Below are positions 8,000 through 16,772 of a DNA stretch of 64,000 nt, in pieces. The position numbers were made by a program, and so were the translations under genes. The DNA is from Georgenia_B sunbinii (GTDB lineage: Bacteria > Actinomycetota > Actinomycetes > Actinomycetales > Actinomycetaceae), in NCBI RefSeq assembly GCF_036421855.1, contig NZ_JAZGOK010000001.1. The stretch is one strand, 5' to 3'. Position 1 is the stretch's first letter. Every line of letters begins with the position of its first letter. A model generated the notes under the pieces. It saw only the letters and a list, made by a program, of their open reading frames with translations. It made no database searches and was not told the origin of the DNA.

Positions 8000-8983
8000 T
8001 CAGATGAGGCCGAGCGTCTCCACGGCCTCGCGCTCGCCGGTGAGCTCGGCGACGGACGCGTCGATCCGCTCACGGGAGAACTCGTTGATCTCCAGGCCCT
8101 GGACGATCTCCCACGCACCGTTCCGGGAACGCACCGGGAAGGAGGAGATGAGCCCCTCGGGCACCCCGTAGGAGCCGTCCGACGGGATCGCCGCGGAGGT
8201 CCAGGAGCTGCCGGTGCCGCCCACCCAGTCGTGGACGTGGTCGATCGCGGCGTTGGCCGCCGAGGCCGCCGACGACGCCCCGCGGGCGTCGATGATGGCG
8301 GCGCCCCGCTTGGCGACGGTCGGGATGAAGTCGTCCGTCAGCCAGGTCTCGTCGACGAGCTCGGTCGCCGGCCGGCCGTCGACCGTCGCGTGGAACACGT
8401 CCGGGTACTGGGTCGCCGAGTGGTTGCCCCAGATGGTGAGGTTCTCGAGCTGGCGCACCGGGGTGCCGGTCTTGGCGGCCAGCTGGCTCAGCGCCCGGTT
8501 GTGGTCGAGCCGGGTCATCGCGTTGAAGCGGTCGGCCGGGACGTCCGGCGCGTTGCGCTGCGCGATGAGCGCGTTGGTGTTGGCCGGGTTGCCCACGACG
8601 AGCACCCGGATGTCCTCGGCGCCGTGGGCGTTGATCGCCTTGCCCTGCGGTCCGAAGATCCCGCCGTTGGCCTCGAGGAGGTCGCCGCGCTCCATGCCCG
8701 GGCCGCGCGGCCGGGCACCGACGAGCAGCCCGATGTTGGCGCCGTCGAAGGCGGCGTTCGGGTCGTCGAAGATGTCGGTGCCGGCGAGCAGCGGGAAGGC
8801 GCAGTCGTCGAGCTCCATCGCGGTGCCCTCGGCGGCCTTGACCGCCTGCGGGATCTCCAGGAGCCGCAGCCGGACCGGGACGTCGGGGCCGAGCAGCTGC
8901 CCGGAGGCGATCCGGAACAGCAGCGCGTAGCCGATCTGGCCGGCCGCTCCGGTGACGGTGACGTTGACGGGGGTGGTGGTCAT
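8000..8983 (-). CDS. mdh: Malate dehydrogenase
   Basis: 327 residues, the usual length for the actinobacterial NAD-dependent enzyme that interconverts malate and oxaloacetate in the TCA cycle. The N-terminal Rossmann motif is GAAGQIGYALLFRIASG. The catalytic histidine sits in IWGNHSATQYPD, and substrate-binding arginines are in the region around RPRGPGMER. The gene starts with ATG after AAGGAGA, 31 bases behind the stop codon of icd, so icd and mdh are probably cotranscribed. Confidence 0.97.
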   Translation of the reverse strand: MTTTPVNVTVTGAAGQIGYALLFRIASGQLLGPDVPVRLRLLEIPQAVKAAEGTAMELDDCAFPLLAGTDIFDDPNAAFDGANIGLLVGARPRGPGMERGDLLEANGGIFGPQGKAINAHGAEDIRVLVVGNPANTNALIAQRNAPDVPADRFNAMTRLDHNRALSQLAAKTGTPVRQLENLTIWGNHSATQYPDVFHATVDGRPATELVDETWLTDDFIPTVAKRGAAIIDARGASSAASAANAAIDHVHDWVGGTGSSWTSAAIPSDGSYGVPEGLISSFPVRSRNGAWEIVQGLEINEFSRERIDASVAELTGEREAVETLGLI

Positions 8984-9014
8984 GCGCAGTCTCCTTCTGG
9001 CTCCGGGCGCCGGC

Positions 9015-10232
9015 TCAGCCGAGTCGGGCAGCGAGGTTCTCGTCGAGCGACGCGAGGAACGCCTCGGTGGTCTGCCACTCCTGGTCCGGGCCGACGAGCA
9101 GCGCGAGGTCCTTGGTCATCTTGCCGGACTCGACGGTCTTGATGACGACGTCCTCGAGGGTCTGGGCGAAGCCGGTGACCTCCGGGGTGGAGTCGAGCTT
9201 GCCGCGGTGGGCCAGCCCACGGGTCCAGGCGAAGATGGACGCGATCGGGTTGGTCGACGTCGGGTTGCCGGCCTGGTGCTGGCGGTAGTGCCGGGTGACC
9301 GTGCCGTGGGCGGCCTCGGCCTCGACGGTGCGGCCGTCCGGCGTCATGAGCACCGACGTCATCAGGCCCAGCGAGCCGAAGCCCTGAGCCACGGTGTCGG
9401 ACTGGACGTCGCCGTCGTAGTTCTTGGCAGCCCAGACGTAGCCGCCCTCCCACTTCATCGCCGCGGCGACCATGTCGTCGATGAGGCGGTGCTCGTAGGT
9501 GATGCCGGCAGCGTCGAACTGGTCCTTGAACTCGGCCTCGAAGATGTCGGCGAAGATGTCCTTGAACGCGCCGTCGTAGGCCTTGAGGATGGTGTTCTTC
9601 GTCGACAGGTACACCGGGTAGCCGCGCTGCAGGCCGTAGGAGAACGAGGCGCGGGCGAAGTCGGCGATCGACTTGTTGTAGTTGAACATCCCCATCGCGA
9701 CGCCGCCGTCCTCGGGGAACTTGGCGACCTCGAGCTCGAGCGGCTGGCTGCCGTCGTCGGGGGTGTAGGTGATGGTCACGGTGCCGGGGCCGGGGACCTT
9801 GAAGTTCTGCGCCTTGTACTGGTCGCCGTGGGCGTGGCGGCCGATGATGATCGGCTTGGTCCAGCCCGGGACGAGCCGCGGCACGTTGGAGATGATGATC
9901 GGCTCGCGGAAGATGACGCCACCGAGGATGTTGCGGATGGTGCCGTTCGGCGAGCGCCACATGTTCTTCAGGCCGAACTCGGCGACGCGGTCCTCGTCGG
10001 GGGTGATGGTGGCGCACTTGACGCCGACGCCGTGCTCCTGGATCGCGTGCGCCGCGTCGATCGTCACCTGGTCGTCGGTGGCGTCACGGTGCTGGATGCC
10101 GAGGTCGTAGTACTTGAGGTCGACGTCGAGGTAGGGGTGGATCAGCCGATCCTTGATGAAGGACCAGATGATTCGCGTCATCTCGTCACCGTCGAGCTCG
10201 ACGACGGGATTGGTGACCTTGATCTTCGCCAT
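9015..10232 (-). CDS. icd: NADP-dependent isocitrate dehydrogenase
   Basis: 405 residues of the homodimeric, eukaryote-like NADP-IDH type. It opens with MAKIKVTNPVVELDGDEMTR and keeps the C-terminal NPIASIFAWTRGL region. The enzyme decarboxylates isocitrate to 2-oxoglutarate. I chose the ATG at 10232 over the GTG at 10253 because AGGAGAGA lies at the right distance before it and the family starts there. mdh follows after 31 bases. A palindrome in the promoter region (10314-10325) is shared with sucC. Confidence 0.97.
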   Translation of the reverse strand: MAKIKVTNPVVELDGDEMTRIIWSFIKDRLIHPYLDVDLKYYDLGIQHRDATDDQVTIDAAHAIQEHGVGVKCATITPDEDRVAEFGLKNMWRSPNGTIRNILGGVIFREPIIISNVPRLVPGWTKPIIIGRHAHGDQYKAQNFKVPGPGTVTITYTPDDGSQPLELEVAKFPEDGGVAMGMFNYNKSIADFARASFSYGLQRGYPVYLSTKNTILKAYDGAFKDIFADIFEAEFKDQFDAAGITYEHRLIDDMVAAAMKWEGGYVWAAKNYDGDVQSDTVAQGFGSLGLMTSVLMTPDGRTVEAEAAHGTVTRHYRQHQAGNPTSTNPIASIFAWTRGLAHRGKLDSTPEVTGFAQTLEDVVIKTVESGKMTKDLALLVGPDQEWQTTEAFLASLDENLAARLG

Positions 10233-10307
10233 GCGTGAATCTCTCCTGACCACCCTCGCGGGTGTTCCTCGGCATCGGGGAGGCGCCGGCCGACCGGCAC
10301 CCCGACC

Positions 10308-10336
10308 AGATTACTCGACATCGAGATAATTCGTCA
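10308..10336 (-). promoter_or_regulatory. Putative icd promoter with palindromic operator in the spacer
   Basis: On the minus strand a TGACGA -35 candidate (10331-10336) and a TAATCT -10 candidate (10308-10313) are 17 bases apart. The spacer is filled by the palindrome CTCGA-N2-TCGAG (10314-10325). A regulator bound there would block RNA polymerase directly. The same palindrome lies upstream of sucC (24597-24608). Promoter and operator are predictions. Confidence 0.5.
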
Positions 10337-10356
10337 GTGGTGGCGGTCTCGGCTTC

Positions 10357-11658
10357 TCAGGTCGCGTCCTCCGCCACCTCAGGTGCGTCCGCCGTCACCC
10401 GGCTCACGTCGATCCGGTCGACGCGCAGCCCGTCGAGCCGGTTGACGGTGAGCGTGAGCCCGTGCCAGCCGACCGAGTCGCCGACCACGGGCATCCGGCC
10501 GAGCTCGGCGACGACGAAGCCGGCCAGCGTGTCGAACGGTCCCTCGGGCAGCGCGCGGTGGAGCACCTTGACCACCTCCGCCCGGCTGAGCAGCCCGGAG
10601 ACCTCGCCGCCCGAGGGCCGGCTGACGACGTCGGGCGTCTCCTGGTCGTACTCGTCGTGGATCTCGCCGACGAACTCCTCGACGACGTCCTCGAGCGTGA
10701 CGATCCCGTCGGTGCCGCCGTACTCGTCGACGACGATCGCCAGGTGCACGTTCTGCGTACGCATCTCGGTCATCGCGGCGAGGCACCGGGTGCCGGTCGG
10801 GAAGAACAGCACCTGCCGGACGAGCTCGGCCACCGTCCGGACCTCCGCCGGGACCGCGATGAGGTCACGGACGTGGACGAACCCGACGACGTCGTCGTCG
10901 TTGGTGCCCCGGACCGGGTAGCGGGAGTGCACCAGCCGGCTGGCCAGCCGCTGCGCCTCGGTGATTGTGGTTCCGGCGTCGAAGAACTCCACCTCGGTGC
11001 GCGGGGTCATGATCTCCTCGACGCCCCGCTCGCCGACCGCGAGCAGGTCCATCACCATCGCCCGCTCGACGACGCCGAGCGACTCGTGCTCGGCGACCAG
11101 CGCCCGCAGCTCCTCGGCACCGATCTCCTCGCGCTGGGCGTCCGGGTCGCGGCCGAGCAGCCGCATGACGGCGTTCGTCGACGCACCGAGCAGCCAGATC
11201 ACCGGTCGCAGCAGCGTGGCGATCCAGTCGAGCGGGGTGGCGACGACCATCGAGAACCGCTCCGCGCTCTGCATCGCCAGCCGCTTGGGCACCAGCTCGC
11301 CGAACACCAGCGAGAGGTAGGAGATCACCACGGTGGTGCCGATGAACGCGACGGTGGCGGCCAAGCCTTCGCCCAGCCCCCACGAGGTGAGCGTCGGCGC
11401 GATCTGCGGGGCGATCTGCGCGGCGCCGAAGGACGCCGAGAAGAACCCGGCGAGAGTCACCCCGACCTGCACCGAGGACAGGAACCGGTTGGAGCTGCCG
11501 ATGAGCCGGGCCACCCGGGCGCCAGCGCGCCCGGTGCTCGCCATCGCCCGGACCTGGCTCTCCCGCAGCGACACCAGCGCGATCTCGGAGGCCGCGAAGA
11601 CCCCGCCGACGAGGATGAAGAGGAAGACGAGACCGATGTTCAGCAGGAGGTCTGGCAT
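10357..11658 (-). CDS. CNNM/CorC-family membrane protein (hemolysin C-like, CBS domains)
   Basis: 433 residues. An N-terminal DUF21/CNNM membrane domain with about four helices begins MPDLLLNIGLVFLFILVGG. A pair of CBS domains follows (around EIMTPRTEVEFFD and the VDEYGGTDGIVTLEDVVEE motif), then a C-terminal CorC_HlyC domain. Members are linked to magnesium and cobalt efflux; the hemolysin name is historical. It lies between DUF3017 and icd on the same strand. Complete for its family, so probably functional. Confidence 0.93.
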   Translation of the reverse strand: MPDLLLNIGLVFLFILVGGVFAASEIALVSLRESQVRAMASTGRAGARVARLIGSSNRFLSSVQVGVTLAGFFSASFGAAQIAPQIAPTLTSWGLGEGLAATVAFIGTTVVISYLSLVFGELVPKRLAMQSAERFSMVVATPLDWIATLLRPVIWLLGASTNAVMRLLGRDPDAQREEIGAEELRALVAEHESLGVVERAMVMDLLAVGERGVEEIMTPRTEVEFFDAGTTITEAQRLASRLVHSRYPVRGTNDDDVVGFVHVRDLIAVPAEVRTVAELVRQVLFFPTGTRCLAAMTEMRTQNVHLAIVVDEYGGTDGIVTLEDVVEEFVGEIHDEYDQETPDVVSRPSGGEVSGLLSRAEVVKVLHRALPEGPFDTLAGFVVAELGRMPVVGDSVGWHGLTLTVNRLDGLRVDRIDVSRVTADAPEVAEDAT

Positions 11659-11684
11659 CTGCGTAGTGTTTCAGACGCCCCGCG

Positions 11685-11951
11685 TTAGGTGAGGTTGCCG
11701 GCCGGGGCGAGGACCAGGAGGGCGACCGCGGCGGCGACGAGCAGGACGACGTCCACCGCCGTCGAGCGGGCCATGAATGCCGGCGGCCGGCGGCGGTCGG
11801 CGACCCGCACCACCGCGAGCCCGATGCAGAGCGCAGCCAGCACGAGCGCGGCCGCAGGGGCACCGATGACCACCGCCGCCGCGCAGGCCGCGAGAAGGCC
11901 GGCAGCGACAAGCCAGAGCGCCGGCGAGCGCGCCATCTCCCGTGCCGTCAT
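11685..11951 (-). CDS. DUF3017 small membrane protein
   Basis: 88 residues with three hydrophobic segments and a central VADRRRPPAFMARS stretch, matching the short actinobacterial DUF3017 family. In many actinobacteria this gene lies between purH or folD and mdh, and here it also sits between purH and mdh, which supports the call. Function is unknown. The start is 23 bases from a divergent GTG, so the two genes share a promoter region. Confidence 0.75.
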   Translation of the reverse strand: MTAREMARSPALWLVAAGLLAACAAAVVIGAPAAALVLAALCIGLAVVRVADRRRPPAFMARSTAVDVVLLVAAAVALLVLAPAGNLT

Positions 11952-11974
11952 GGGGGCGAGACTACCGTGGGCGG

Positions 11975-13255
11975 GTGACCGTTCATCCGACCGCCCGCCC
12001 CCCGGTCCGCCGCGTCGTCGTCGTCGGCTCCGGGCTCGCCGGCCTGCGCACCGCCGCCGAGCTGCGCGGCCAGGGTTTCGACGGCGAGCTGACCGTCGTG
12101 TCCGCCGAGCTGCTCGCGCCGTACGACCGCCCGCCGCTGTCCAAGGAGCTGTTGAGCCGGCCCGAACCGCTGTGGCTGGCCGGAGAGGGGTACGGCGAAC
12201 TCGCCGACCTCGCCGACCACTGGCTGCGCGGCCACGAGGCCGTCGCCCTCGACGCCGACGACGACGGCGCCCGCCTCGAGGTCCGGGCGCCCGACGACGG
12301 GAGGACGAGCACGCTGGCGGCCGACGCCGTCGTCGTGGCGACCGGGGCCCGTCCCGTCCGGCGGCCCACCTGGCACGGCGCGCTGCACCTGCACGACGCC
12401 GGGGACGCCGCGCGGCTGCGCGAGGAGCTGGCGCCGGGCCGCCGGCTCACCGTCATCGGTGCCGGCTGGATCGGGGCGGAGCTTGCCACCGTGGCGAGCG
12501 CCGCCGGGGTCGAGGTGACCGTGCTGGAGGCAGCGCCCGGGCCGCTGGCCCACGTGCTCGGCACCGAGGTCTCGCGGCTGGTCGCGCCGTGGTACCCGTC
12601 GGCCGGCATCACGCTGTGCTGCACCGCGCTGGTGACGGCGACCGGCCCCGAGGGGGTGCAGCTCGACGACGGGAGCCGGGTCGCGGCCGACGTCGTGGTC
12701 GCGGCGGCCGGCGTCCGGCCGGCCACCGCGTGGCTCGGGGGGACGCTGCCGCTCACCGCGCGCGGTGCGGTGCCGGTGGACCTCGCCGGCCGGGTGCGCG
12801 GCGGGCCGGCGACCGTGCGGGCGGTCGGGGACGTCACCGACCGGTGGTCGCCCCGCGACGGCGAGCTGCCCGGGGCGCACTGGGACGGCGCGCTGTCCTA
12901 CCCGGCGGCGCTGGTGGCCGACCTCCTCGGCGGGGACGGCCCGGCCGGCCGGCAGGCCGACCCCGCCCCCTACGTGTTCTCCACCCAGCTGGGGCACGAG
13001 CTGACCGTCGTCGGCCGGGTGCCGACCGCCGGTGAGGTCGTGCTGCGCGGCGACCCCACCTCCGGGGAGGGCTGGACCGCGCTCTACGTGGCACCGGACG
13101 ACGCTGGCGAGGTCCGGCTGCGCGCCGGCTTCACCGTCGACCGGCCCCGTGACGTCGGCGCGCTGCGCCGGGCGCTGTCGGCACCCGAGCACCCGGCGCT
13201 GGACCCGGTGGCCGCCGCGGACCCGGGCCTGCCGCTGCGCAAGGCGCTGCAGTAG
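11975..13255 (+). CDS. FAD-dependent NAD(P)H oxidoreductase (ferredoxin-reductase type)
   Basis: About 426 residues from the GTG at 11975. It has an N-terminal FAD Rossmann motif (VVVGSGLAGLRTA), a second nucleotide-binding motif (VIGAGWIGAELA, near residue 155), and AVGDVT, where FAD is closed in. The YDRPPLSKELL segment and the C-terminal reductase domain are typical of the electron-transfer subunit that passes electrons from NADH to ferredoxins or Rieske oxygenases. No oxygenase or ferredoxin gene is adjacent. An in-frame GTG at 11942 is less likely because it would run into the divergent DUF3017 start. Confidence 0.88.
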   Translation: MTVHPTARPPVRRVVVVGSGLAGLRTAAELRGQGFDGELTVVSAELLAPYDRPPLSKELLSRPEPLWLAGEGYGELADLADHWLRGHEAVALDADDDGARLEVRAPDDGRTSTLAADAVVVATGARPVRRPTWHGALHLHDAGDAARLREELAPGRRLTVIGAGWIGAELATVASAAGVEVTVLEAAPGPLAHVLGTEVSRLVAPWYPSAGITLCCTALVTATGPEGVQLDDGSRVAADVVVAAAGVRPATAWLGGTLPLTARGAVPVDLAGRVRGGPATVRAVGDVTDRWSPRDGELPGAHWDGALSYPAALVADLLGGDGPAGRQADPAPYVFSTQLGHELTVVGRVPTAGEVVLRGDPTSGEGWTALYVAPDDAGEVRLRAGFTVDRPRDVGALRRALSAPEHPALDPVAAADPGLPLRKALQ

Positions 13256-13276
13256 CCCGGGGTCCGCGGCCGGCCG

Positions 13277-14911
13277 TCAGTGCGCGAAGTGGCGGGTGCC
13301 GGTGAAGTACATCGTCACGCCGGCAGCCTGCGCCGCGGCGACGACCTCCTCGTCGCGGATCGAGCCGCCGGGCTGCACGACGGCGCGCACGCCGGCGTCG
13401 AGCAGCACCTGGAGGCCGTCAGCGAACGGGAAGAACGCGTCGGAGGCCGCGACCGCGCCGCGGGCCCGCTCGGGGGCGGTCCGCCGGGCGGCGTCGTCGG
13501 CGTTCTGCGCGCCGCCGGCCCCCTCGACGTCGGAGTCGACCGGGGCGCCGAGGGTGTTGGCGCGCTCGACCGCGAGCCGGCAGGAGTCCACCCGGTTGAC
13601 CTGGCCCATGCCGACCCCGACGCTCGCGCCGTCGTCCGCGAGCAGGATGGCGTTGGACTTCGCGGCCCGCACCGACCGCCAGGCGAAGGCGAGGTCGGCG
13701 AGCGTGGCATCGTCGGCGGCCGGGCCGGCGGCGAGGGTCCAGCCGGCCGGGTCGTCACCGTCGGCGTCGATCCGGTCGGCGCCCTGCACCAGCAGGCCGC
13801 CGCTGATCGGCCGCATCTCGGTGGCGGCGCGGGCCGTCTCGGGCAGCGCGAGCAGCCGGATGTTCTTCTTGGCGGTGAGGATCGCCAGCGCATCGTCGTC
13901 GAACGCCGGGGCGATGACCACCTCGGTGAACACCGGGGCGAGCTGCGCGGCGAGCTCGGCGGTGACCGTGCGGTTGGCCGCGACGACGCCGCCGTAGGCG
14001 GAGACCGGGTCGCAGGCGTGTGCCTTGGCGTGGGCGGTCGCGATCGTCTGCCCGACGCCGATGCCGCACGGGTTGGCGTGCTTGATGATCGCCACCGCCG
14101 GCGCGGTGTGGTCCTGGGCGGCGCGCCATGCGGCGTCGGCGTCGACGTAGTTGTTGTAGCTCATCGCCTTGCCGTGCAGCTGCTGCGCCTGCGCGACGCC
14201 GGGCCGGCCCGAGCTGTACAGCGCCGCGGGCTGGTGCGGGTTCTCGCCGTAGCGCAGGACCTCGCGGCGCTGCCAGGTGGCGCCGAGCCACGTCGGCAGC
14301 GGGCCGCCGTCGGCGTCGGGGGCGACGACGTTGCCCAGCCAGGAGGCGACGGCGACGTCGTACTCGGCGGTGTGCCGGAAGGCCGCGGCGGCGAGCCGCT
14401 GGCGCTGCGCGAGGGTGAAGCCCTCGCCGGCCACCGCCGTGACGACGTCGTCGTACCCGGCCGGGTCGACGACGACGGCCACGCTCGGGTGGTTCTTCGC
14501 CGCGGCGCGCACCATCGTGGGCCCGCCGATGTCGATCTGCTCGATGCACTCGTCAGGGCTCGCGCCGGAGGCGACGGTGTCGGTGAACGGGTAGAGGTTG
14601 ACGACCACGAGGTCGAACGGCGCGACGTCGAGCTCCTCGAGCTCGGCGCGGTGGGCGTCCTTGCGGCGGTCGGCGAGGATGCCGGCGTGCACCCGCGGGT
14701 GCAGGGTCTTGACGCGGCCGTCGAGGCACTCGGGGAAGCCGGTGACCTCCTCGACCAGGGTCACCGGGACCCCGGCGGCGGCGATGGTGCGGGCGGTGGA
14801 GCCGGTGGAGACGATCTCCACACCGGCGTCGTGCAGGGCGCGGGCGAGCGGCTCGAGGCCGGTCTTGTCGTAGACCGAGACGAGCGCGCGGCGGATGGCA
14901 AGGATGGTCAT
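13277..14911 (-). CDS. purH: Bifunctional AICAR transformylase / IMP cyclohydrolase
   Basis: 544 residues. The N-terminal IMP cyclohydrolase (MGS-like) part opens with RRALVSVYDKTGLEPLARAL, and the AICARFT part carries NPCGIGVG and KSNAILLADDG. It performs the last two steps of IMP synthesis. The ATG at 14911 has AGGAGTG just upstream, and the leader carries a ZTP riboswitch whose conserved CCUGGG can pair with this ribosome-binding site. purN and the SAP-DUF6434 gene lie upstream on the same strand. Product and start are certain enough to anchor the region. Confidence 0.97.
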   Translation of the reverse strand: MTILAIRRALVSVYDKTGLEPLARALHDAGVEIVSTGSTARTIAAAGVPVTLVEEVTGFPECLDGRVKTLHPRVHAGILADRRKDAHRAELEELDVAPFDLVVVNLYPFTDTVASGASPDECIEQIDIGGPTMVRAAAKNHPSVAVVVDPAGYDDVVTAVAGEGFTLAQRQRLAAAAFRHTAEYDVAVASWLGNVVAPDADGGPLPTWLGATWQRREVLRYGENPHQPAALYSSGRPGVAQAQQLHGKAMSYNNYVDADAAWRAAQDHTAPAVAIIKHANPCGIGVGQTIATAHAKAHACDPVSAYGGVVAANRTVTAELAAQLAPVFTEVVIAPAFDDDALAILTAKKNIRLLALPETARAATEMRPISGGLLVQGADRIDADGDDPAGWTLAAGPAADDATLADLAFAWRSVRAAKSNAILLADDGASVGVGMGQVNRVDSCRLAVERANTLGAPVDSDVEGAGGAQNADDAARRTAPERARGAVAASDAFFPFADGLQVLLDAGVRAVVQPGGSIRDEEVVAAAQAAGVTMYFTGTRHFAH

Positions 14912-14941
14912 GGGGTCACTCCTGGGATCGGTTCGGACCCG

Positions 14942-15034
14942 GGCACCCAGGCGTGCGGCACCCTGCAGGGGACTTCCGGCCGCTCCCCGGTGGTATGGCT
15001 CCACCTCGGTTCGCCAGTTACGGCCGCGCCCGAG
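14942..15034 (-). promoter_or_regulatory. ZTP (pfl) riboswitch controlling purH
   Basis: Read on the minus strand, the leader has the conserved blocks of the ZTP/ZMP aptamer in order: ACUGGCGA (15018-15011), a short GGUGG hairpin, ACCACCGGGGAGCG (14994-14981), a variable linker, and GCCGC followed by GCCUGGG (14959-14946). The aptamer begins directly after the stop codon of the SAP-DUF6434 gene. The purH Shine-Dalgarno CCCAGG (14926-14921) is complementary to the aptamer's CCUGGG (14951-14946), which suggests translational control: ligand binding uses CCUGGG and frees the ribosome site. ZMP is the PurH substrate, so the logic is coherent. Confidence 0.92.
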
Positions 15035-15035
15035 T

Positions 15036-15629
15036 CTACCGCCCGCCGGGCACCGGCGGGCGCCGGTCCACCGGCAGCGCCCGGTGCACCTGCCAGGCCG
15101 CCATGCACTCCTGCCGGCTGCCGTCGGGGGTGCCGGCGAACCACTGCCGGGTGAACCGGTTGTACTCGAACTGCTCGCCGATCGGGCCGATGGCCGCGCC
15201 GCGGGTGCGGTGCCAGTGGTCGACCGCCTCGGCGAGCGTGCGGCCCGCGCCGTGGGCGATGAAGTCCCGCATGTGCTCGTCGAACCGGAAGGCGGGGCCG
15301 ACCTCGGCCGCGAAGAAGCGCCGCAGCACCTGGCTGCAGCGCTGGCCGGGCGGTAGCACGGTCGCCGGTCCGACCGGCTCGGCGAGCTGTCGGGTGGCGG
15401 CCCGTCGTGGTGGCGGCCGTGCGGGGGCGGGCGCGCCGTCGAGCGCCGCGGCCAGCCGGTCGAGCAGCTCGGTCTTGCTGCCGTGGCGCGCCACGCCCAG
15501 CTGCCGGGCGCGGTCGACGAGCTCCGAGCGGAGCCAGTACCAGCGGCGCAGCTCGGCGCCGCTCATGACGCTCGCCAGCGGTGGCCGCGCCTCCTGCGGC
15601 CCGCTCGCGGGCGAGGTCCGCTCAGCCAT
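15036..15629 (-). CDS. SAP domain and DUF6434 protein
   Basis: About 197 residues from an ATG that overlaps the end of purN by eight bases. A SAP helix-extension-helix motif (ELVDRARQLGVARHGSKTEL, near residues 35-60) suggests nucleic-acid binding. It is followed by the DUF6434 region with FRFDEHMRDFIAHG and the characteristic FEYNRFTRQWF. The family is best known from Firmicutes and its function is unknown. Translation is coupled to purN. An internal ATG at 15566 (MSGAELRRW) is a possible alternative start. Confidence 0.75.
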   Translation of the reverse strand: MAERTSPASGPQEARPPLASVMSGAELRRWYWLRSELVDRARQLGVARHGSKTELLDRLAAALDGAPAPARPPPRRAATRQLAEPVGPATVLPPGQRCSQVLRRFFAAEVGPAFRFDEHMRDFIAHGAGRTLAEAVDHWHRTRGAAIGPIGEQFEYNRFTRQWFAGTPDGSRQECMAAWQVHRALPVDRRPPVPGGR

Positions 15630-16236
15630 CCCTGACGACCCGCCGGCCCTCGACCCGCCACGGGTCACGGGCCAGCCGGCCGACCTGGTCGACGAGCTGG
15701 ACGCGCTCGGCGACCTTGATCCGCTCGGTGAGCGTCTCGACGGTGTCGTCGTCGTGGACGGGGACCGCCACCTGGGCGATGATCGCGCCGGTGTCCACCC
15801 CCTCGTCGACGACGAACAGCGTGGCACCGGCGATCTTCACCCCGTACTCCAGCGCGTCGCGCGGGCCGTTGATGCCGGCGAAGGCCGGCAACAGCGAGTT
15901 GTGGGTGTTGACGTACCGCCCGCCGAAGCGCTCGAGGAACCGCGGGCCGCACAGCTTGAGGAAGCCGGCCGAGACCACGAGGTCCGGCTCGGCGGCGGCG
16001 ACCGCGTCGGTCAGCGCCCGGTCCCAGGCGTCCCGGTCCGGGTGGTCCCCCACCCGGGCGACGAAGGTGTCGATGCCGGCCTGCCGGGCCAGCTCGAGGC
16101 CGGCCGCCGAGGGCCGGTCCGCGCCGACCGCAGCGATCTGGACGCCGTAGCCCGGATCCGCGCTCGCGTCGAGGAGTGCGGCGAGGTTGGAGCCTCCGCC
16201 GGAGATGAGGACGACGACGCGGCATGGGTTCGGCAC
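15622..16236 (-). CDS. purN: Phosphoribosylglycinamide formyltransferase
   Basis: 204 residues from a GTG at 16236, the standard length. The N-terminal SGGGSN loop binds the phosphate, NTHNSLLP carries the catalytic Asn and His, and VDEGVDTG carries the catalytic Asp. The enzyme transfers a formyl group from 10-formyl-THF to GAR in purine synthesis. It is the first gene of a purN, SAP-DUF6434, purH group. No good ribosome site is seen, so the start is the least certain part. Confidence 0.95.
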   Translation of the reverse strand: MPNPCRVVVLISGGGSNLAALLDASADPGYGVQIAAVGADRPSAAGLELARQAGIDTFVARVGDHPDRDAWDRALTDAVAAAEPDLVVSAGFLKLCGPRFLERFGGRYVNTHNSLLPAFAGINGPRDALEYGVKIAGATLFVVDEGVDTGAIIAQVAVPVHDDDTVETLTERIKVAERVQLVDQVGRLARDPWRVEGRRVVRDG

Positions 16237-16275
16237 GCCGCCGAGGATATCGCTCCAGGATGGGAGACTTCGTCC

Positions 16276-16713
16276 ATGCCCACTGATCGCCAGCCCTCCC
16301 CCGCGCCCGGTCCGCCGCCGGACCCGGAGGCGGTCCGGGCGGTCACCCGGCCGGTGATGTGGTTCTCCGGGCTGCTGCTCGCGGGCCTGTGGTTCTCGGC
16401 GACCGCGCCGCCGTGGCCGCTGCCGCTGCTCACCGGCGTGCTGGCGCTGGCCGCCATCGTGCTCGGCATCCGTGGGCTGGTCCGGATGCGGCGGGCCCGG
16501 ATCGGCGGCGCCATGCTCGTGCTCGTCATCCTCGGGCTCCTGCTCGCCGCCGCGATGGTCCTCATCAGCGCGATGCAGGCGGTGATGTGGCCGGTCTACG
16601 CCGAGCTGCACGCCTGCCTCGACCGCGCCATCACGGTCCGCGCGGAACGGGCCTGCACCGCCGAGCTCGAGGGCAACGTGCAGGACTGGGTCTGGGGCCT
16701 GCTCGGGTCCTGA
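16276..16713 (+). CDS. Conserved membrane protein of unknown function
   Basis: 145 residues from an ATG. A proline-rich cytoplasmic N-terminus precedes three hydrophobic segments (VMWFSGLLLAGLWF, the LPLLTGVLALAAIVLG region, and a long AMLVLVILGLLLAAAM stretch), then a C-terminal soluble part with two cysteines. I do not recognise the family. The gene diverges from purN with about 40 bases between starts. Confidence 0.65.
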   Translation: MPTDRQPSPAPGPPPDPEAVRAVTRPVMWFSGLLLAGLWFSATAPPWPLPLLTGVLALAAIVLGIRGLVRMRRARIGGAMLVLVILGLLLAAAMVLISAMQAVMWPVYAELHACLDRAITVRAERACTAELEGNVQDWVWGLLGS

Positions 16714-16772
16714 CGCGCGAGCCGCGTCCCTCCGTCGTAGCGTGGCAGGCCCCGACACGATGGAGGAGACCC

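Noticed and set aside
6284..9142. Long plus-strand open frame across the permease and antisense to mdh
   Set aside because: It runs out of frame through an intact FtsX-like gene and antisense to mdh. Composition is typical of GC-rich shadow frames, rich in Arg, Ala and Gly.
14942..15034. Transcription attenuator or T-box in the purH leader
   Set aside because: The conserved blocks and their order match the ZTP class, no T-box sequence is present, and the ribosome site can pair with the aptamer.
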